Positions 17,977 to 26,871 of a stretch of DNA of 64,000 nucleotides are shown one piece after another (positions within the stretch are counted from its first letter, which is position 1; every line of letters starts with the position of its first letter). The notes below the pieces were generated by a model. That model was not told the DNA's origin. It did no database searches and saw only the letters and a list, made by a program, of their open reading frames with translations. The DNA is taken from positions 1 to 64,000 of the forward strand of contig NZ_FUYP01000012.1 of NCBI RefSeq assembly GCF_900168005.1, read 5' to 3'. This DNA comes from Sphingopyxis flava. GTDB lineage: Bacteria > Pseudomonadota > Alphaproteobacteria > Sphingomonadales > Sphingomonadaceae. The translations under genes and the position numbers were made by a program.

Positions 17977-18588
17977 TCAGCGCGGCGCGTCGAGATCGGT
18001 GAGCGCGGCATCCAGCATCGCCGCGACGTCGGCGAGCGCTGCGTCGGGTGCGATGCGCGTTTCCTCGTAGAGCATTTCGTCGGCCGCGAAGCCGATCTCG
18101 ACGGCAAGGCGCAGGCGGCGCCACAGGACCTCGGGGGCGACGCCGGGCAGAAAGGGGGCGCAGGCAGCGGCGAGGCAATCAGTGACGCTCCGGTGCGATT
18201 CGAGGCGGACATGCGCGAGCGCCGGCGTTGCATGCAGCGCGCGCAATATCCAGACTGCGCCCGGCTCGGCGCGCGTCACCGCGGCGGTATCGGCCAGCAG
18301 ATCGCCGATATGCCCGGCCATCGCGGCAATCCCCCCCGCAGCATGCCGCTCGACCCACTCGTCGAGCACGGCGTTCTGGCGCGCCATCAGCCGCCGTCCG
18401 AGCGCTTCGAGTACCGCATATTTGTCGGCGAAATAGCGATAGAGCGCCGGCGGGCTGACTCCCGCGCGCGCCGCGATGAGGTTCGTCGAGATGCGCTCGA
18501 TCCCGACCTCGGCGAGCAATTCTCCCGCAACGTCGAGCAGCCGCTCGCGCGTGGCAGCGGCGCGCGCCTGTTTGGGGGGCGGCTTCAT
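17977..18588 (-). CDS. TetR-family regulator of the PLP-enzyme/FAD-oxidase operon
   Basis: A 203-residue TetR-type repressor. The N-terminal helix-turn-helix is clear (ERLLDVAGELLAEVG, then AARAGVSPPALYRYFADKYAVLEAL); the C-terminal ligand domain is not assignable. It is the last gene of a three-gene reverse operon. Its ATG overlaps the stop of the PLP-enzyme gene by four bases, and that gene overlaps the FAD-oxidase gene by four. Autoregulation through an inverted repeat upstream of the operon (21029-21040) is plausible. Confidence 0.9.
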   Translation of the reverse strand: MKPPPKQARAAATRERLLDVAGELLAEVGIERISTNLIAARAGVSPPALYRYFADKYAVLEALGRRLMARQNAVLDEWVERHAAGGIAAMAGHIGDLLADTAAVTRAEPGAVWILRALHATPALAHVRLESHRSVTDCLAAACAPFLPGVAPEVLWRRLRLAVEIGFAADEMLYEETRIAPDAALADVAAMLDAALTDLDAPR

Positions 18589-19730
18589 CGTGCGCGGCCG
18601 CGCGCGCTGACCGGCCAGATGTCGACCAGCGTATCACCCGCGACCACATGATAATGGTCGTAGAGATTGACCGTCGGGTCGCAGTGCGGGACGGTCAGCG
18701 TTACCGGATCGCCCGCCGCGAGCAGGGTGCCGATGTCGGGCGCGATCAGCGCCGCATGCTCGTCACCCATGAAGGCGAAGAAAGCGTCTTCGGGCGCGCC
18801 GCGTCGCACCACCGCTAGCCCGCCGTCGGTCGACAGCGACTTGAAGCCTGCGTCGATGGTGACCAGCCCCGAATGATTTGCGCTGACCACGCGCGCGTCG
18901 ACGCCGAGCGAGGTCTCGAACGGCCGGCTGCCGTCGCCGGTCAGATCGCAGTCGTTATATTGTTTGTCCATAAAGACATAGGAGCCCGCCTGCAGCTCGG
19001 TGAAGACGCCGAGGTCGAGGTCGATGCGGTGGGTACCGGTGCCCGATCCGGTGACGATAGCGGGGGTAAAGCCCGCATCGGTGAGCCCGGCGATGACCGA
19101 TGCCAGATAATCGGTTCGCTCGACGATCGCGGCGCGGCGCTCGGCATAATCCTCGATATGTTGCTGCGACCCGCAATAAAATTGGACGCCCCGGTAGCGA
19201 AGTGCAGGAAGCCCCCTGACCGTGCGCGCCAATTCTACCGCCTGTTCCGCCGAGGCGACACCGGTGCGTGCAATCCCCGGATCGATATCGATTACAACGT
19301 CCAGAGTAGCGCCTGTCGCGGCGAGCGCCGCCGCGAGGCGCTTGGCGACCGCCGGGTGATCGACCACCGCCATCAACCCTTCGCCGCGCGCCGCGAGCGC
19401 GGCGAGGCGCTCGATCGCGCGCGGCGCGGCGACCGGCGAGGTGATGAGGATGCCCGTGATGCCGCCGTCCGCCAGGACCTCGGCCTCGCCGATCTTTGCG
19501 CAGCACACCCCGAATGCACCGGCGGCAAGCTGGCGCTTTGCAATATCGACGCTCTTGTGTGTCTTGGCGTGGGGACGCAGGCCAACCCCCTTCGCCGCCG
19601 CAAGCGCCGCCATCGCCGCGATATTGCGGTCGAGCGCTTCGACGTCGAGCACAAGCACCGGCGTGTTGAGATCGGCGCGCGACCCTTGGCGGCCGATCAG
19701 ATGCGCGTGGAGGGTGAGATCGTCAATCAT
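18585..19730 (-). CDS. PLP-dependent fold-type III enzyme, D-threonine aldolase/D-serine dehydratase (DSD1) family
   Basis: A 381-residue alanine-racemase-fold enzyme. The PLP lysine is Lys56 in RPHAKTHKS. A pyridine-binding region (SGTGTHRID) and a C-terminal serine-dehydratase-like domain with a metal-site-like PHCDPTVNLYDHYHV follow. Family members cleave D-threonine or D-3-hydroxyamino acids, or dehydrate D-serine, usually with a divalent metal. Which of these applies here cannot be told from the sequence. ATG 19730 overlaps the upstream oxidase gene's stop by four bases; the frame is open further upstream but as a shadow. Confidence 0.85.
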   Translation of the reverse strand: MIDDLTLHAHLIGRQGSRADLNTPVLVLDVEALDRNIAAMAALAAAKGVGLRPHAKTHKSVDIAKRQLAAGAFGVCCAKIGEAEVLADGGITGILITSPVAAPRAIERLAALAARGEGLMAVVDHPAVAKRLAAALAATGATLDVVIDIDPGIARTGVASAEQAVELARTVRGLPALRYRGVQFYCGSQQHIEDYAERRAAIVERTDYLASVIAGLTDAGFTPAIVTGSGTGTHRIDLDLGVFTELQAGSYVFMDKQYNDCDLTGDGSRPFETSLGVDARVVSANHSGLVTIDAGFKSLSTDGGLAVVRRGAPEDAFFAFMGDEHAALIAPDIGTLLAAGDPVTLTVPHCDPTVNLYDHYHVVAGDTLVDIWPVSARGRAR

Positions 19731-20980
19731 GAGAACAGCACCTCCAGATGAGGATTCAGAAACTTGCCCGCGGGATCGGCGGCGCGGCGCACCGCGCGGT
19801 ATTGCTCCGCCATCGGATAAAGCGCATCGACGTCGGCGCGGCCCAGCGTGTGGCGCTTTGCCCAGTGCGGCCGACCGCCGTGGGCGCGAAAAATCGCTTC
19901 GGCGGCCGCGAAATGGTCCGCCCACGGCATCTTCGCATATTGGTGCATCGAGACTGCGGCGACCGGCCCCGCATTCATCGGGCTCATCCAGATATCGTCC
20001 GCCGCGACGGTGCGATATTCGAAGGGAAAGGTCACGGGCAGGCGCCCCTTGCGAATCCGCGCGACCACCTCGTCCAGAGCGGCAAGCCCCGCGGTGCGCG
20101 GCAGTTCATATTCCATTTCCTCGAAACGGATCGTGCGGTCCGAGGGGAAGATCGCATGCGCGGGGCCACGGCGCCCGCCGTCGAAGCGCGTCCGCATCAT
20201 CGCGCGCTGGAGAAAGGGAGTCAGAAAGGGCAGTTTCGCCGCGACATCAAGGACGCGGCGGAAGGCGGCTTCCTCCATGTCGGCGGTCGACGCGGGCGGA
20301 TCGCAGGGATCGCAGGGCGTGAGCGTCTTCAGGATCACCATGTCCGCATGGGGGAAGAACCAGAATTCGATGTGGCGATGCCGGTCCGCGAGTTCGTCAT
20401 AGCTTTCGCGCACCTCCGCCCAGCGCCTCTTCTCGATCCGTTCGGCGAGATGGAAGGCGGGCACCACTGCCGCTTCGATTTCGGTCGCAATGCCGAACAG
20501 GCCCAGCGACAGGCGCTGCGCCTCATACAGATCGGGGTTGGTCGCGGCGTCGCACCAGCGCATCTCGCCATCGGCGCCGACCAGCCGAAAGCCGCGCGCA
20601 AAGGTCGCAAGGCTGCCGAGATCGGCCCCGGTTCCGTGGGTGCCCGTCGCCATCGCCCCGGCGAGCGATTGCGGATTGACGTCGCCTTGGTTGGCCAGCG
20701 CCAGCCCCTGGGCCCAGAGCGCCGCCGTCAGACGCTTGATGCTCCAGCCGGCCGGGATGCGCGCGGTCCGGCGGTCAGGGGCGACCCCTATCTCCCCTTC
20801 CATCGCGTCGAGCGCGACGATCAGTTCGTCCGATTCGCAAAGTGGCATGAAGCTGTGTCCTGCGCCGACCGCGCGAACCTTGCGTGCTTCCCGGACCAGC
20901 GCGGCGAGTTCACCCTCGTCGCGCGGCCGCGCCAGCGTCGCGGCGGCCGTCACGCTTCCTGACCAGTTGCTCCAGCCCAT
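19727..20980 (-). CDS. FAD-linked oxidase, D-arabinono-1,4-lactone oxidase-like
   Basis: A 417-residue VAO/ALO-family flavoprotein. The N-terminal FAD-binding domain has VGAGHSFMPL, where the His of GHS is the usual covalent flavin site, and SLAGAMATGTHGTG. The C-terminal substrate domain carries the ALO-type HWAK and ends FLNPHLEVLF. Relatives oxidise sugar lactones or alditols with O2. It opens a three-gene operon with a D-3-hydroxyamino-acid-type PLP enzyme and TetR, so the real substrate may be neither a lactone nor a sugar. A short inverted repeat lies about 50 bases upstream. Confidence 0.85.
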   Translation of the reverse strand: MGWSNWSGSVTAAATLARPRDEGELAALVREARKVRAVGAGHSFMPLCESDELIVALDAMEGEIGVAPDRRTARIPAGWSIKRLTAALWAQGLALANQGDVNPQSLAGAMATGTHGTGADLGSLATFARGFRLVGADGEMRWCDAATNPDLYEAQRLSLGLFGIATEIEAAVVPAFHLAERIEKRRWAEVRESYDELADRHRHIEFWFFPHADMVILKTLTPCDPCDPPASTADMEEAAFRRVLDVAAKLPFLTPFLQRAMMRTRFDGGRRGPAHAIFPSDRTIRFEEMEYELPRTAGLAALDEVVARIRKGRLPVTFPFEYRTVAADDIWMSPMNAGPVAAVSMHQYAKMPWADHFAAAEAIFRAHGGRPHWAKRHTLGRADVDALYPMAEQYRAVRRAADPAGKFLNPHLEVLFS

Positions 20981-21028
20981 GACCTTTCTCCGCTGCGATG
21001 GTGCGGAAGCTGGGGCGTTGCAAAAAGT

Positions 21029-21040
21029 TAGTCAAGACTA
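21029..21040 (-). promoter_or_regulatory. Candidate TetR operator upstream of the FAD-oxidase operon
   Basis: TAGTC-AA-GACTA, a 5-2-5 inverted repeat. On the reverse strand it overlaps a TATAGT sequence that could be a -10 element. It lies in the 63-base gap between the amidase stop and the oxidase start, the only upstream space the TetR-containing operon has. It is short and could be chance. Confidence 0.4.
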
Positions 21041-21043
21041 TAT

Positions 21044-21967
21044 TTATCGAGTGCTATCCTGACGCTCGTCGGCAATCCGGCGGGCGAAGTGAATCTGGAC
21101 GGCCTCACGCACCCCGCGCGCCACCTTTTGCTGGCCGGCCCTTGAGGTGAGGAAGGCGGCGTCGTCCTTGTTCGACAGAAAGCCCGTTTCGAAGAGTACC
21201 GACGGCGTGTCGGGCGCCTTCAGCACCACGAAGGAGGCGAAGCGGTGCGCATTGCTGCGGAACGGCACCTCGTTCGCCGCCTCCCGCTGCAGCAGACGCG
21301 CGAAGTCCGACGCGACATTCATGGTTTCGCGCTGCGTCAGGTCGAGCAGGATCGACGATACTTCACCGCCATGCGCGCCGAGGTCGACGCCGTTGATGAT
21401 GTTTGCCTTGTTCTCGCGCGCCGCGAGCTTCGCCGCCTCGCGGTCCGAGGCGACTTCGGAGAGGGTGAAGACCGATGCGCCGCGCGCTTCCTCATTCTCG
21501 GCTGAATCGGCGTGGATCGAGAGAAAGAGATCAGCCTTCAGCCGCCGCGCGATGCCGTAGCGCTCCTCGAGCACGAGATAACGGTCGTCACCCCGGGTGA
21601 GCGCGACGCGCACACGGCCAGTTGCGACAAGCTGATCCCGAATCGCACGCGCAAGCGCGAGCGTCACATCCTTTTCCCGGCGACCGCCATAGGGAGAGAT
21701 CGCGCCCGGGTCGTGTCCGCCGTGCCCGGGATCAATAACGACGAGCGGCAGGCGTGCATCGTCCGGGCCCTCAACCCGCGGCAGCGGCGGCGCGGGCTGC
21801 GGTTTGCCGATCGGCACGGTGACCGAATAGCGCTTTGCGGGCGGTCTTGCGCGAAAACTCGCGGACTGGAGGAGGCCCGGCCGCGGCGCCGGCACTGCGC
21901 GCGCACTATCGCCGGCGGACACCGGCGGCGTCAGCAGCGTCGCGCTCAACAGGAATAAGAGGCCCAT
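21044..21967 (-). CDS. N-acetylmuramoyl-L-alanine amidase (Amidase_3)
   Basis: A periplasmic zinc amidase that cuts the bond between MurNAc and the stem peptide, used in daughter-cell separation. The short hydrophobic N-terminus ending VSAGDS looks like a signal peptide. A proline-rich linker (about 25-70) leads to the catalytic domain, with zinc ligands visible in DPGHGG, REKD, SIHAD and the catalytic Glu in FETGF. The 307 residues lack the N-terminal AMIN domain of AmiC. The last third, including LLQREAANEVPFRSNAHRF, fits the regulatory/substrate region. Confidence 0.92.
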   Translation of the reverse strand: MGLLFLLSATLLTPPVSAGDSARAVPAPRPGLLQSASFRARPPAKRYSVTVPIGKPQPAPPLPRVEGPDDARLPLVVIDPGHGGHDPGAISPYGGRREKDVTLALARAIRDQLVATGRVRVALTRGDDRYLVLEERYGIARRLKADLFLSIHADSAENEEARGASVFTLSEVASDREAAKLAARENKANIINGVDLGAHGGEVSSILLDLTQRETMNVASDFARLLQREAANEVPFRSNAHRFASFVVLKAPDTPSVLFETGFLSNKDDAAFLTSRAGQQKVARGVREAVQIHFARRIADERQDSTR

Positions 21968-22594
21968 GGAGGCGACTATGACGCCCAGCGGGCTTTGGTC
22001 CAGTGCTTATTCCAAAAGAGCCGCTTTCCTGCTGCATCCAGGCGTGAATCAGCGCGGCTGACGCCCGATTTTTCCTGTCCGGCGGGCGCGAAGGCGCGTG
22101 TGCATTGTTGCAACAATTGATCCGCGATCCCATCTTTGTGCGGAGGCGGAGGTTGCCGTTGGTCCGTGCCGATGCTAGCAACGCCACCATTGACGGTGCC
22201 TTATCCGGTCCGTCCGGCCTTTTTGAGGGGAAAGGCGCCGATCTCGCGAACCTGCGAGACCGCTGCAGCCCTGGCGCCGGACATGCGGGAAAGGGCGACC
22301 TGCCGTCAGTCCACCCGGTTGACCGGACAGCGGAGCCATCCTGCCCCCTGCTCGCTCATCCCGTAACAGGTTGATGCCGCATGAGGCTTGCCATGCCCTC
22401 TTCTGATCCCGGCGCGGGCGCCTTTGCCCGGACCGTCGCCGGATTCGAAGACCGCATGCGCGTCCAGGACCGGACGCAAGCCCCTCGCTGCAATAACGTC
22501 TTTGTTCTTTTCACCTTTATCCGCCGCAACCGCCCCCGGGGGCAGTTCGCGGGATTTTCTGTTGGCGCGCCGCGGCGCGCTTGGAGTGCATATA
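21968..22594. other. Long intergenic region with a perfect palindrome and the rne leader
   Basis: About 630 bases between the divergent amidase and rne genes, with no gene I recognise. It holds a perfect 14-base palindrome (ATTGTTGCAACAAT, 22104-22117) and nested inverted repeats (GGCGCC 22234-22239 with 22273-22278 enclosing TCTCGC/GCGAGA 22242-22247/22254-22259). It also holds a GCCCCC/GGGGGC palindrome (22532-22543) and a GCGCGC hairpin (22565-22570/22575-22580) just before the rne ribosome binding site. The right half is probably a structured rne 5' UTR. A small RNA in the middle is possible, but I cannot assign one. Confidence 0.45.
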
Positions 22595-25225
22595 ATGACC
22601 ACGCGCATGTTGATCGACGCGCGGCACCGGGAAGAAACCCGGGTCGCCGTCACCAAGGGAAACCGCATCGAGGAGTTTGATTTCGAGTCCGCCGAGCACA
22701 AGCAGCTCAAGGGCAACATCTATTTGGCCAAGGTCACCCGCGTCGAGCCGTCTTTGCAGGCGGCGTTCGTCGAATATGGCGGGAACCGTCACGGCTTCCT
22801 GGCCTTCAGCGAAATCCACCCAGACTATTACCAGATCCCCAAGGAAGACCGCGAAGCGCTGCTGCGCGAAGAAGCCGAGCACGCAGCCGAGGCAGCGATG
22901 CGCGCCGAGGAGGATCTCGACGAACTGGAAGGGGATGTCGCTGACGTCGAGGAGCATGACGACGACAACGGCGACGCCCGCACCCCCGAAACCATCGGCG
23001 AAGAGACCGAGGACGCCGAGGACGCCGATGAGGGCGGTGAAGCCGAAGCTGGCGACGGCGAACAGGCCTCCGAGGAAGGCAAAGGCGGACGCGGCGACCG
23101 CCGCCGCCGCGGGCGCGATGCCCGCAAGGGCGGCCGGGGCCGCGGGCGCAGCCGCCGGAGCGACGAGGACGACGGCGAAAACCGCATGTCGCTGCGCCGC
23201 CGCTACAAGATTCAGGACGTCATTCGCCGCCGCCAGGTGATGCTGGTTCAGGTTGTCAAGGAAGAGCGCGGCAACAAGGGCGCCGCGCTGACCACCTATC
23301 TCTCGCTCGCCGGCCGCTATTGCGTGCTGATGCCGAACACGATGCACGGCGGCGGGATCAGTCGCAAGATTTCGAACGGCGCCGATCGCCGAAAGCTGAA
23401 GGCGATGATCGACGAGCTCAACCTGCCACCGACGATGGGGTGCATCGTGCGTACCGCCGGGATGAGCCGCACCAAGACCGAGATCAAGCGCGACTTCGAC
23501 TATCTCGCGCGCTTGTGGGACGAAATCCGCGAAAAGACGCTGCAGTCGAGTGCGCCTGCGCTGATCCACTCCGATAGCGACCTCGTAAAGCGCGCGATAC
23601 GCGATATCTATCATAAGGATATCGAGGAAGTGCTCGTCGAGGGCGACGAGGGCTACAAGGCAGCGAAGCAGTTCATGAAGTTGCTGATGCCAAGCCATGC
23701 GCGGCGCGTTAAGCAATATGCCGATCCGGTTTCGCTCTATCAGCGTTATGGCGTCGAGGATCAGCTCGCCGGAATGCTCAATCCCGTCGTGCAGCTGAAA
23801 TCGGGCGGCTATCTCGTGATCAATCCGACCGAGGCCCTGGTGTCGATCGACATCAACTCGGGCCGGTCGACGCGCGAGCATAATATCGAACAGACCGCGC
23901 TCAACACCAATCTCGAAGCCGCGCACGAAATCGCGCGGCAGCTGCGTCTGCGCGACATGGCCGGTTTGATCGTGATCGACTTCATCGACATGGATCATGG
24001 TTCGAACGTCCGCAAGGTCGAGCGCGCCATGAAGGAAGCGCTGAAGAACGACCGCGCGCGCATCCAGATCGGCCGCATCTCCGGCTTTGGTCTGATGGAG
24101 ATGAGCCGCCAGCGCCTGCGCACCGGCGTGCTCGAAGCTTCGACACGGCCCTGCCCGCATTGCGAGGGCACGGGTCTCGTTCGCACCGCATCGTCGGCGG
24201 GCCTCAGCGCGCTGCGTCTGATCGAAGAGGAAGCCGCGCGCGGCAAGGGCAGCAAGATTACGCTGCGCGCCAGCCAGGAAGCAACCTTCTACCTCCTCAA
24301 CGAAAAGCGCCGCGAATTGCGCGAAATCGAGGAACTTTACGGCGTCAGCGTCGAAATCCTGCCCGACGGCGAAACCGAGGGTGCACGCATGGCGGTTGAG
24401 GTCGGCGGCCCCCCGCCGGTCGCGCGCCGCAGCTTCGCTCCGATCGAAGTGATCGAGGACGATGAAAGCGAGGATGTCGTCGACGAGGAGGAAGGCGAGG
24501 ACGCCGGAGACGACGAACAACCCGTCCACCCGGAGCGTGATGAGAGCGAGGGAGAAGGCGAAGGCCGCAAGCGCCGCCGCCGCCGCCGCCGCGGCCGCCG
24601 CGGCCGCCGCGATGAAGAGGGCAGCGAATCGGCCGAAGGCGACCCTGCCGAGCGCGAGGGCGAACCAGAGCAGATGGACGTCACCCCCGTAGAGGAAGCC
24701 GCCCCTGCCGAAGTCGAAGCCCTGGCCGAAGTCGCAGCCCAACCCGAGGAGGACGATGCGAAGGCGAAGCCCCGCCGCGGGGGCCGCGGGCGCAAGGCAA
24801 AGACCGAGAAGGCCGAGGCTGAAAGCGTGACCGCGGCCGCCGAAGCGCCAGCCGCGGCCGAGAGCGTCGAGGCAGCGGCGGAGGAGGCACCAGTCGCCGC
24901 GGAGGAGAAGCCCAAGCGCAAACGCGCTCCGCGCAAGGCCAAAGCGGCCGAAGCAGAGCCCGCAGCTGAGGAAACCGAAGCGCCGCGGGCCGAGGCCGCG
25001 CTCGCACAAGCCCCCGCTGCCGAAGCCGTGGAGGCTGAACCGGCGGCCAAGCCTGTGCGCAAGCGCGCCAGCAGGAGCAAGAAGGCCGCGGCTGCCGAGG
25101 CAGCGGCAGAGACGGAATCGCTTGAAGCCGCCACGATGGTCGCGGCCGACGAGTCGGCGGCTACCGATGAGGCGACCGGAGGCGAGCCGCGCCGCGGGTG
25201 GTGGCAGCGCACCTTCGGAAACTGA
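22595..25225 (+). CDS. rne: Ribonuclease E
   Basis: The endonuclease scaffold of the RNA degradosome. Of 876 residues, 1-85 plus about 205-245 form an S1 domain split by an acidic then Arg/Gly-rich insertion (about 86-205). The catalytic DNase I-like core has SIDINSG and VIDFIDMD, which supply the metal-binding aspartates. A zinc-link motif CPHC lies near residue 520. The tail is low-complexity (acidic, an R-rich block near 660, Ala/Glu/Lys-rich repeats) and ends in PRRGWWQR, resembling the PNPase-binding GWW peptide of alphaproteobacterial RNase E. ATG 22595 has GGAG eight bases upstream. A terminator follows. Confidence 0.96.
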   Translation: MTTRMLIDARHREETRVAVTKGNRIEEFDFESAEHKQLKGNIYLAKVTRVEPSLQAAFVEYGGNRHGFLAFSEIHPDYYQIPKEDREALLREEAEHAAEAAMRAEEDLDELEGDVADVEEHDDDNGDARTPETIGEETEDAEDADEGGEAEAGDGEQASEEGKGGRGDRRRRGRDARKGGRGRGRSRRSDEDDGENRMSLRRRYKIQDVIRRRQVMLVQVVKEERGNKGAALTTYLSLAGRYCVLMPNTMHGGGISRKISNGADRRKLKAMIDELNLPPTMGCIVRTAGMSRTKTEIKRDFDYLARLWDEIREKTLQSSAPALIHSDSDLVKRAIRDIYHKDIEEVLVEGDEGYKAAKQFMKLLMPSHARRVKQYADPVSLYQRYGVEDQLAGMLNPVVQLKSGGYLVINPTEALVSIDINSGRSTREHNIEQTALNTNLEAAHEIARQLRLRDMAGLIVIDFIDMDHGSNVRKVERAMKEALKNDRARIQIGRISGFGLMEMSRQRLRTGVLEASTRPCPHCEGTGLVRTASSAGLSALRLIEEEAARGKGSKITLRASQEATFYLLNEKRRELREIEELYGVSVEILPDGETEGARMAVEVGGPPPVARRSFAPIEVIEDDESEDVVDEEEGEDAGDDEQPVHPERDESEGEGEGRKRRRRRRRGRRGRRDEEGSESAEGDPAEREGEPEQMDVTPVEEAAPAEVEALAEVAAQPEEDDAKAKPRRGGRGRKAKTEKAEAESVTAAAEAPAAAESVEAAAEEAPVAAEEKPKRKRAPRKAKAAEAEPAAEETEAPRAEAALAQAPAAEAVEAEPAAKPVRKRASRSKKAAAAEAAAETESLEAATMVAADESAATDEATGGEPRRGWWQRTFGN

Positions 25226-25250
25226 TCGCAGCTTCTTCGACAGGATAGCG

Positions 25251-25298
25251 GATAAAGCCGTGCGCTCCAGCGAAAGCGGGAACGCACGGCTTATCTTT
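25251..25298 (+). terminator. Rho-independent terminator of rne
   Basis: A strong stem (25251-25264 with 25283-25295, one bulged A) whose inner part closes on a GAAA loop, followed by TTTT. It begins about 25 bases after the rne stop. Confidence 0.88.
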
Positions 25299-25413
25299 TC
25301 GGGCGACCGACCGCAAAAAGGCCATATCGCGCCTTGCCTTGGCGCGCGCGGCCCCCAATAATCATCCCATGGCTTCATTCGAGGTTCAGGCGCCCGGCGC
25401 AAGACCGGCGGCA

Positions 25414-26817
25414 ATGACCGCCTCCCTTCAGCAGGCCGCGCTCGGTGGGCAGAGCTTGCGAGCCTTCTCCCGTTTCCTGATCACCTTGCTCGCGCTGATT
25501 GCGGTCGCAACGCGCCCCGCGGCGGCCCAGTCGATCCTGCGCGACGCCGAGACCGAAGCGCTGCTTCAGGACATGATGGACCCGATCACCGTCGCAGCGG
25601 GATTGCGCCCTGGGCAGGTGCGCGTTCATCTGCTCAGCGATCGCAGCATCAACGCCTTCGTCGCGGGAAGCCAGGACATCTACGTCCACAGCGGGCTGAT
25701 CGAGGCGGCAGACAGCGCCAATGAAGTGCAGGGCGTGCTCGCGCACGAACTTGGCCATATCATGGGGGGTCATGCGATTCGCGTCGGCGAGGGCGCCAAG
25801 GTCGCAACCGGCATCTCGCTGCTCAGCCTGCTCTTGGGCGCTGCGGCGATGGCCGCCGGCGGAGCCGACGCCGGCATGGGTATCATGATGGCAGGTCAGC
25901 AGGCCGCACTCGGCAAGTTCCTCGCCTTCAGCCGCGTTCAGGAAGCGACCGCCGACGCCGCAGGGGCCCAGTATCTGTCGAAGGCTGGAATCAGCGGGAA
26001 GGGCAGCCTCGATTTCTTCAAGAGGCTGCAGAACATCGAGTTCCGCTATGCGATCAAGCAGGATGACGATCAGGCCTATGGGCGAACCCATCCGCTGTCG
26101 GGCGACCGCATTCAGGCCCTGCGCGAGGTCTATGTCGTCGACCCTGCATGGAACAAGCCGAGCGATCCGGGCATCGAAGAGAGGTTCAAGCGCGTAAAGG
26201 CAAAACTGGTCGGCTATATCGCCGAGCCCGCCAGGACACTGCGCCTCTATCCCGAAAGCGACAAGAGCATTCCTGCACATTATGCCCGGGCCTATGCGTG
26301 GCATAAGGGCGCCTATCCCGATAAGGCGCTCGCGGAGACAGAGGCGCTGCTCAAGGCGGACCCCGAGGACCCATATTTCCTCGAGCTCAAAGGCCAGGTG
26401 CTTCTCGAATCGGGGCACCCGAAGGAAGCGATCGCGCCGCTGCGCAAGGCGGTTGCCAACTCGCGGGCGGCGCCGCTCATTGCCGGAACGCTCGGCCATG
26501 CCCTCATCGCGACCGAAGACACAGCCAACTATGCCGAAGCCGAAGAGGTGCTGAAAACCGCAGTGGCGCTCGACAATGAAAATCCCTTTGCCTGGTATCA
26601 ACTCGGAATCGTCTATGCCGCGCGCGGCGATCAGGCGCGGGCAGCGCTCGCCTCGGCCGAACGCTATAGCCTCGAGGGTGGACAGCCGGCGCTCGCCCTG
26701 CGTAATGCCGAGATGGCGATGCAAGGCCTTCCGCAAGGCTCATCCGACTGGATACGCGCGCAGGATATTTCGCTCGTTGCGCGCGCCGAGGTAGAACGGA
26801 CGCGCAAACGGCGCTAG
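25414..26817 (+). CDS. Periplasmic M48 metalloprotease with C-terminal TPRs (BepA-like)
   Basis: A secreted zinc protease. The signal peptide (FLITLLALIAVATRPAAAQS) is followed by the M48 domain with HELGH at 111-115, the third ligand Glu in QEATADAAG, and a TPR-rich C-terminal half (about 290-440, e.g. PYFLELKGQVLLESGHPKEAI). This is the architecture of E. coli BepA/YfgC, which checks outer-membrane protein assembly at the BAM and Lpt machines. Starts at 25369 and 25339 are also possible in frame; 25414 gives the most normal signal peptide. A DsbA-like gene follows 54 bases downstream. Confidence 0.88.
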   Translation: MTASLQQAALGGQSLRAFSRFLITLLALIAVATRPAAAQSILRDAETEALLQDMMDPITVAAGLRPGQVRVHLLSDRSINAFVAGSQDIYVHSGLIEAADSANEVQGVLAHELGHIMGGHAIRVGEGAKVATGISLLSLLLGAAAMAAGGADAGMGIMMAGQQAALGKFLAFSRVQEATADAAGAQYLSKAGISGKGSLDFFKRLQNIEFRYAIKQDDDQAYGRTHPLSGDRIQALREVYVVDPAWNKPSDPGIEERFKRVKAKLVGYIAEPARTLRLYPESDKSIPAHYARAYAWHKGAYPDKALAETEALLKADPEDPYFLELKGQVLLESGHPKEAIAPLRKAVANSRAAPLIAGTLGHALIATEDTANYAEAEEVLKTAVALDNENPFAWYQLGIVYAARGDQARAALASAERYSLEGGQPALALRNAEMAMQGLPQGSSDWIRAQDISLVARAEVERTRKRR

Positions 26818-26871
26818 AATTACGCGATTTTGGGGACGGCATCGCAACCGGACGATGCGCAAGGGCGACAA

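Noticed and set aside
24565..24620. GC triplet repeat as a separate repeat element
   Set aside because: It encodes an arginine-rich block of the RNase E tail in frame and fits the low-complexity tail.
22517..25414. 965-residue reverse frame over rne
   Set aside because: It reads opposite RNase E with long Ala/Leu low-complexity runs created by the repeats; no domain is seen.
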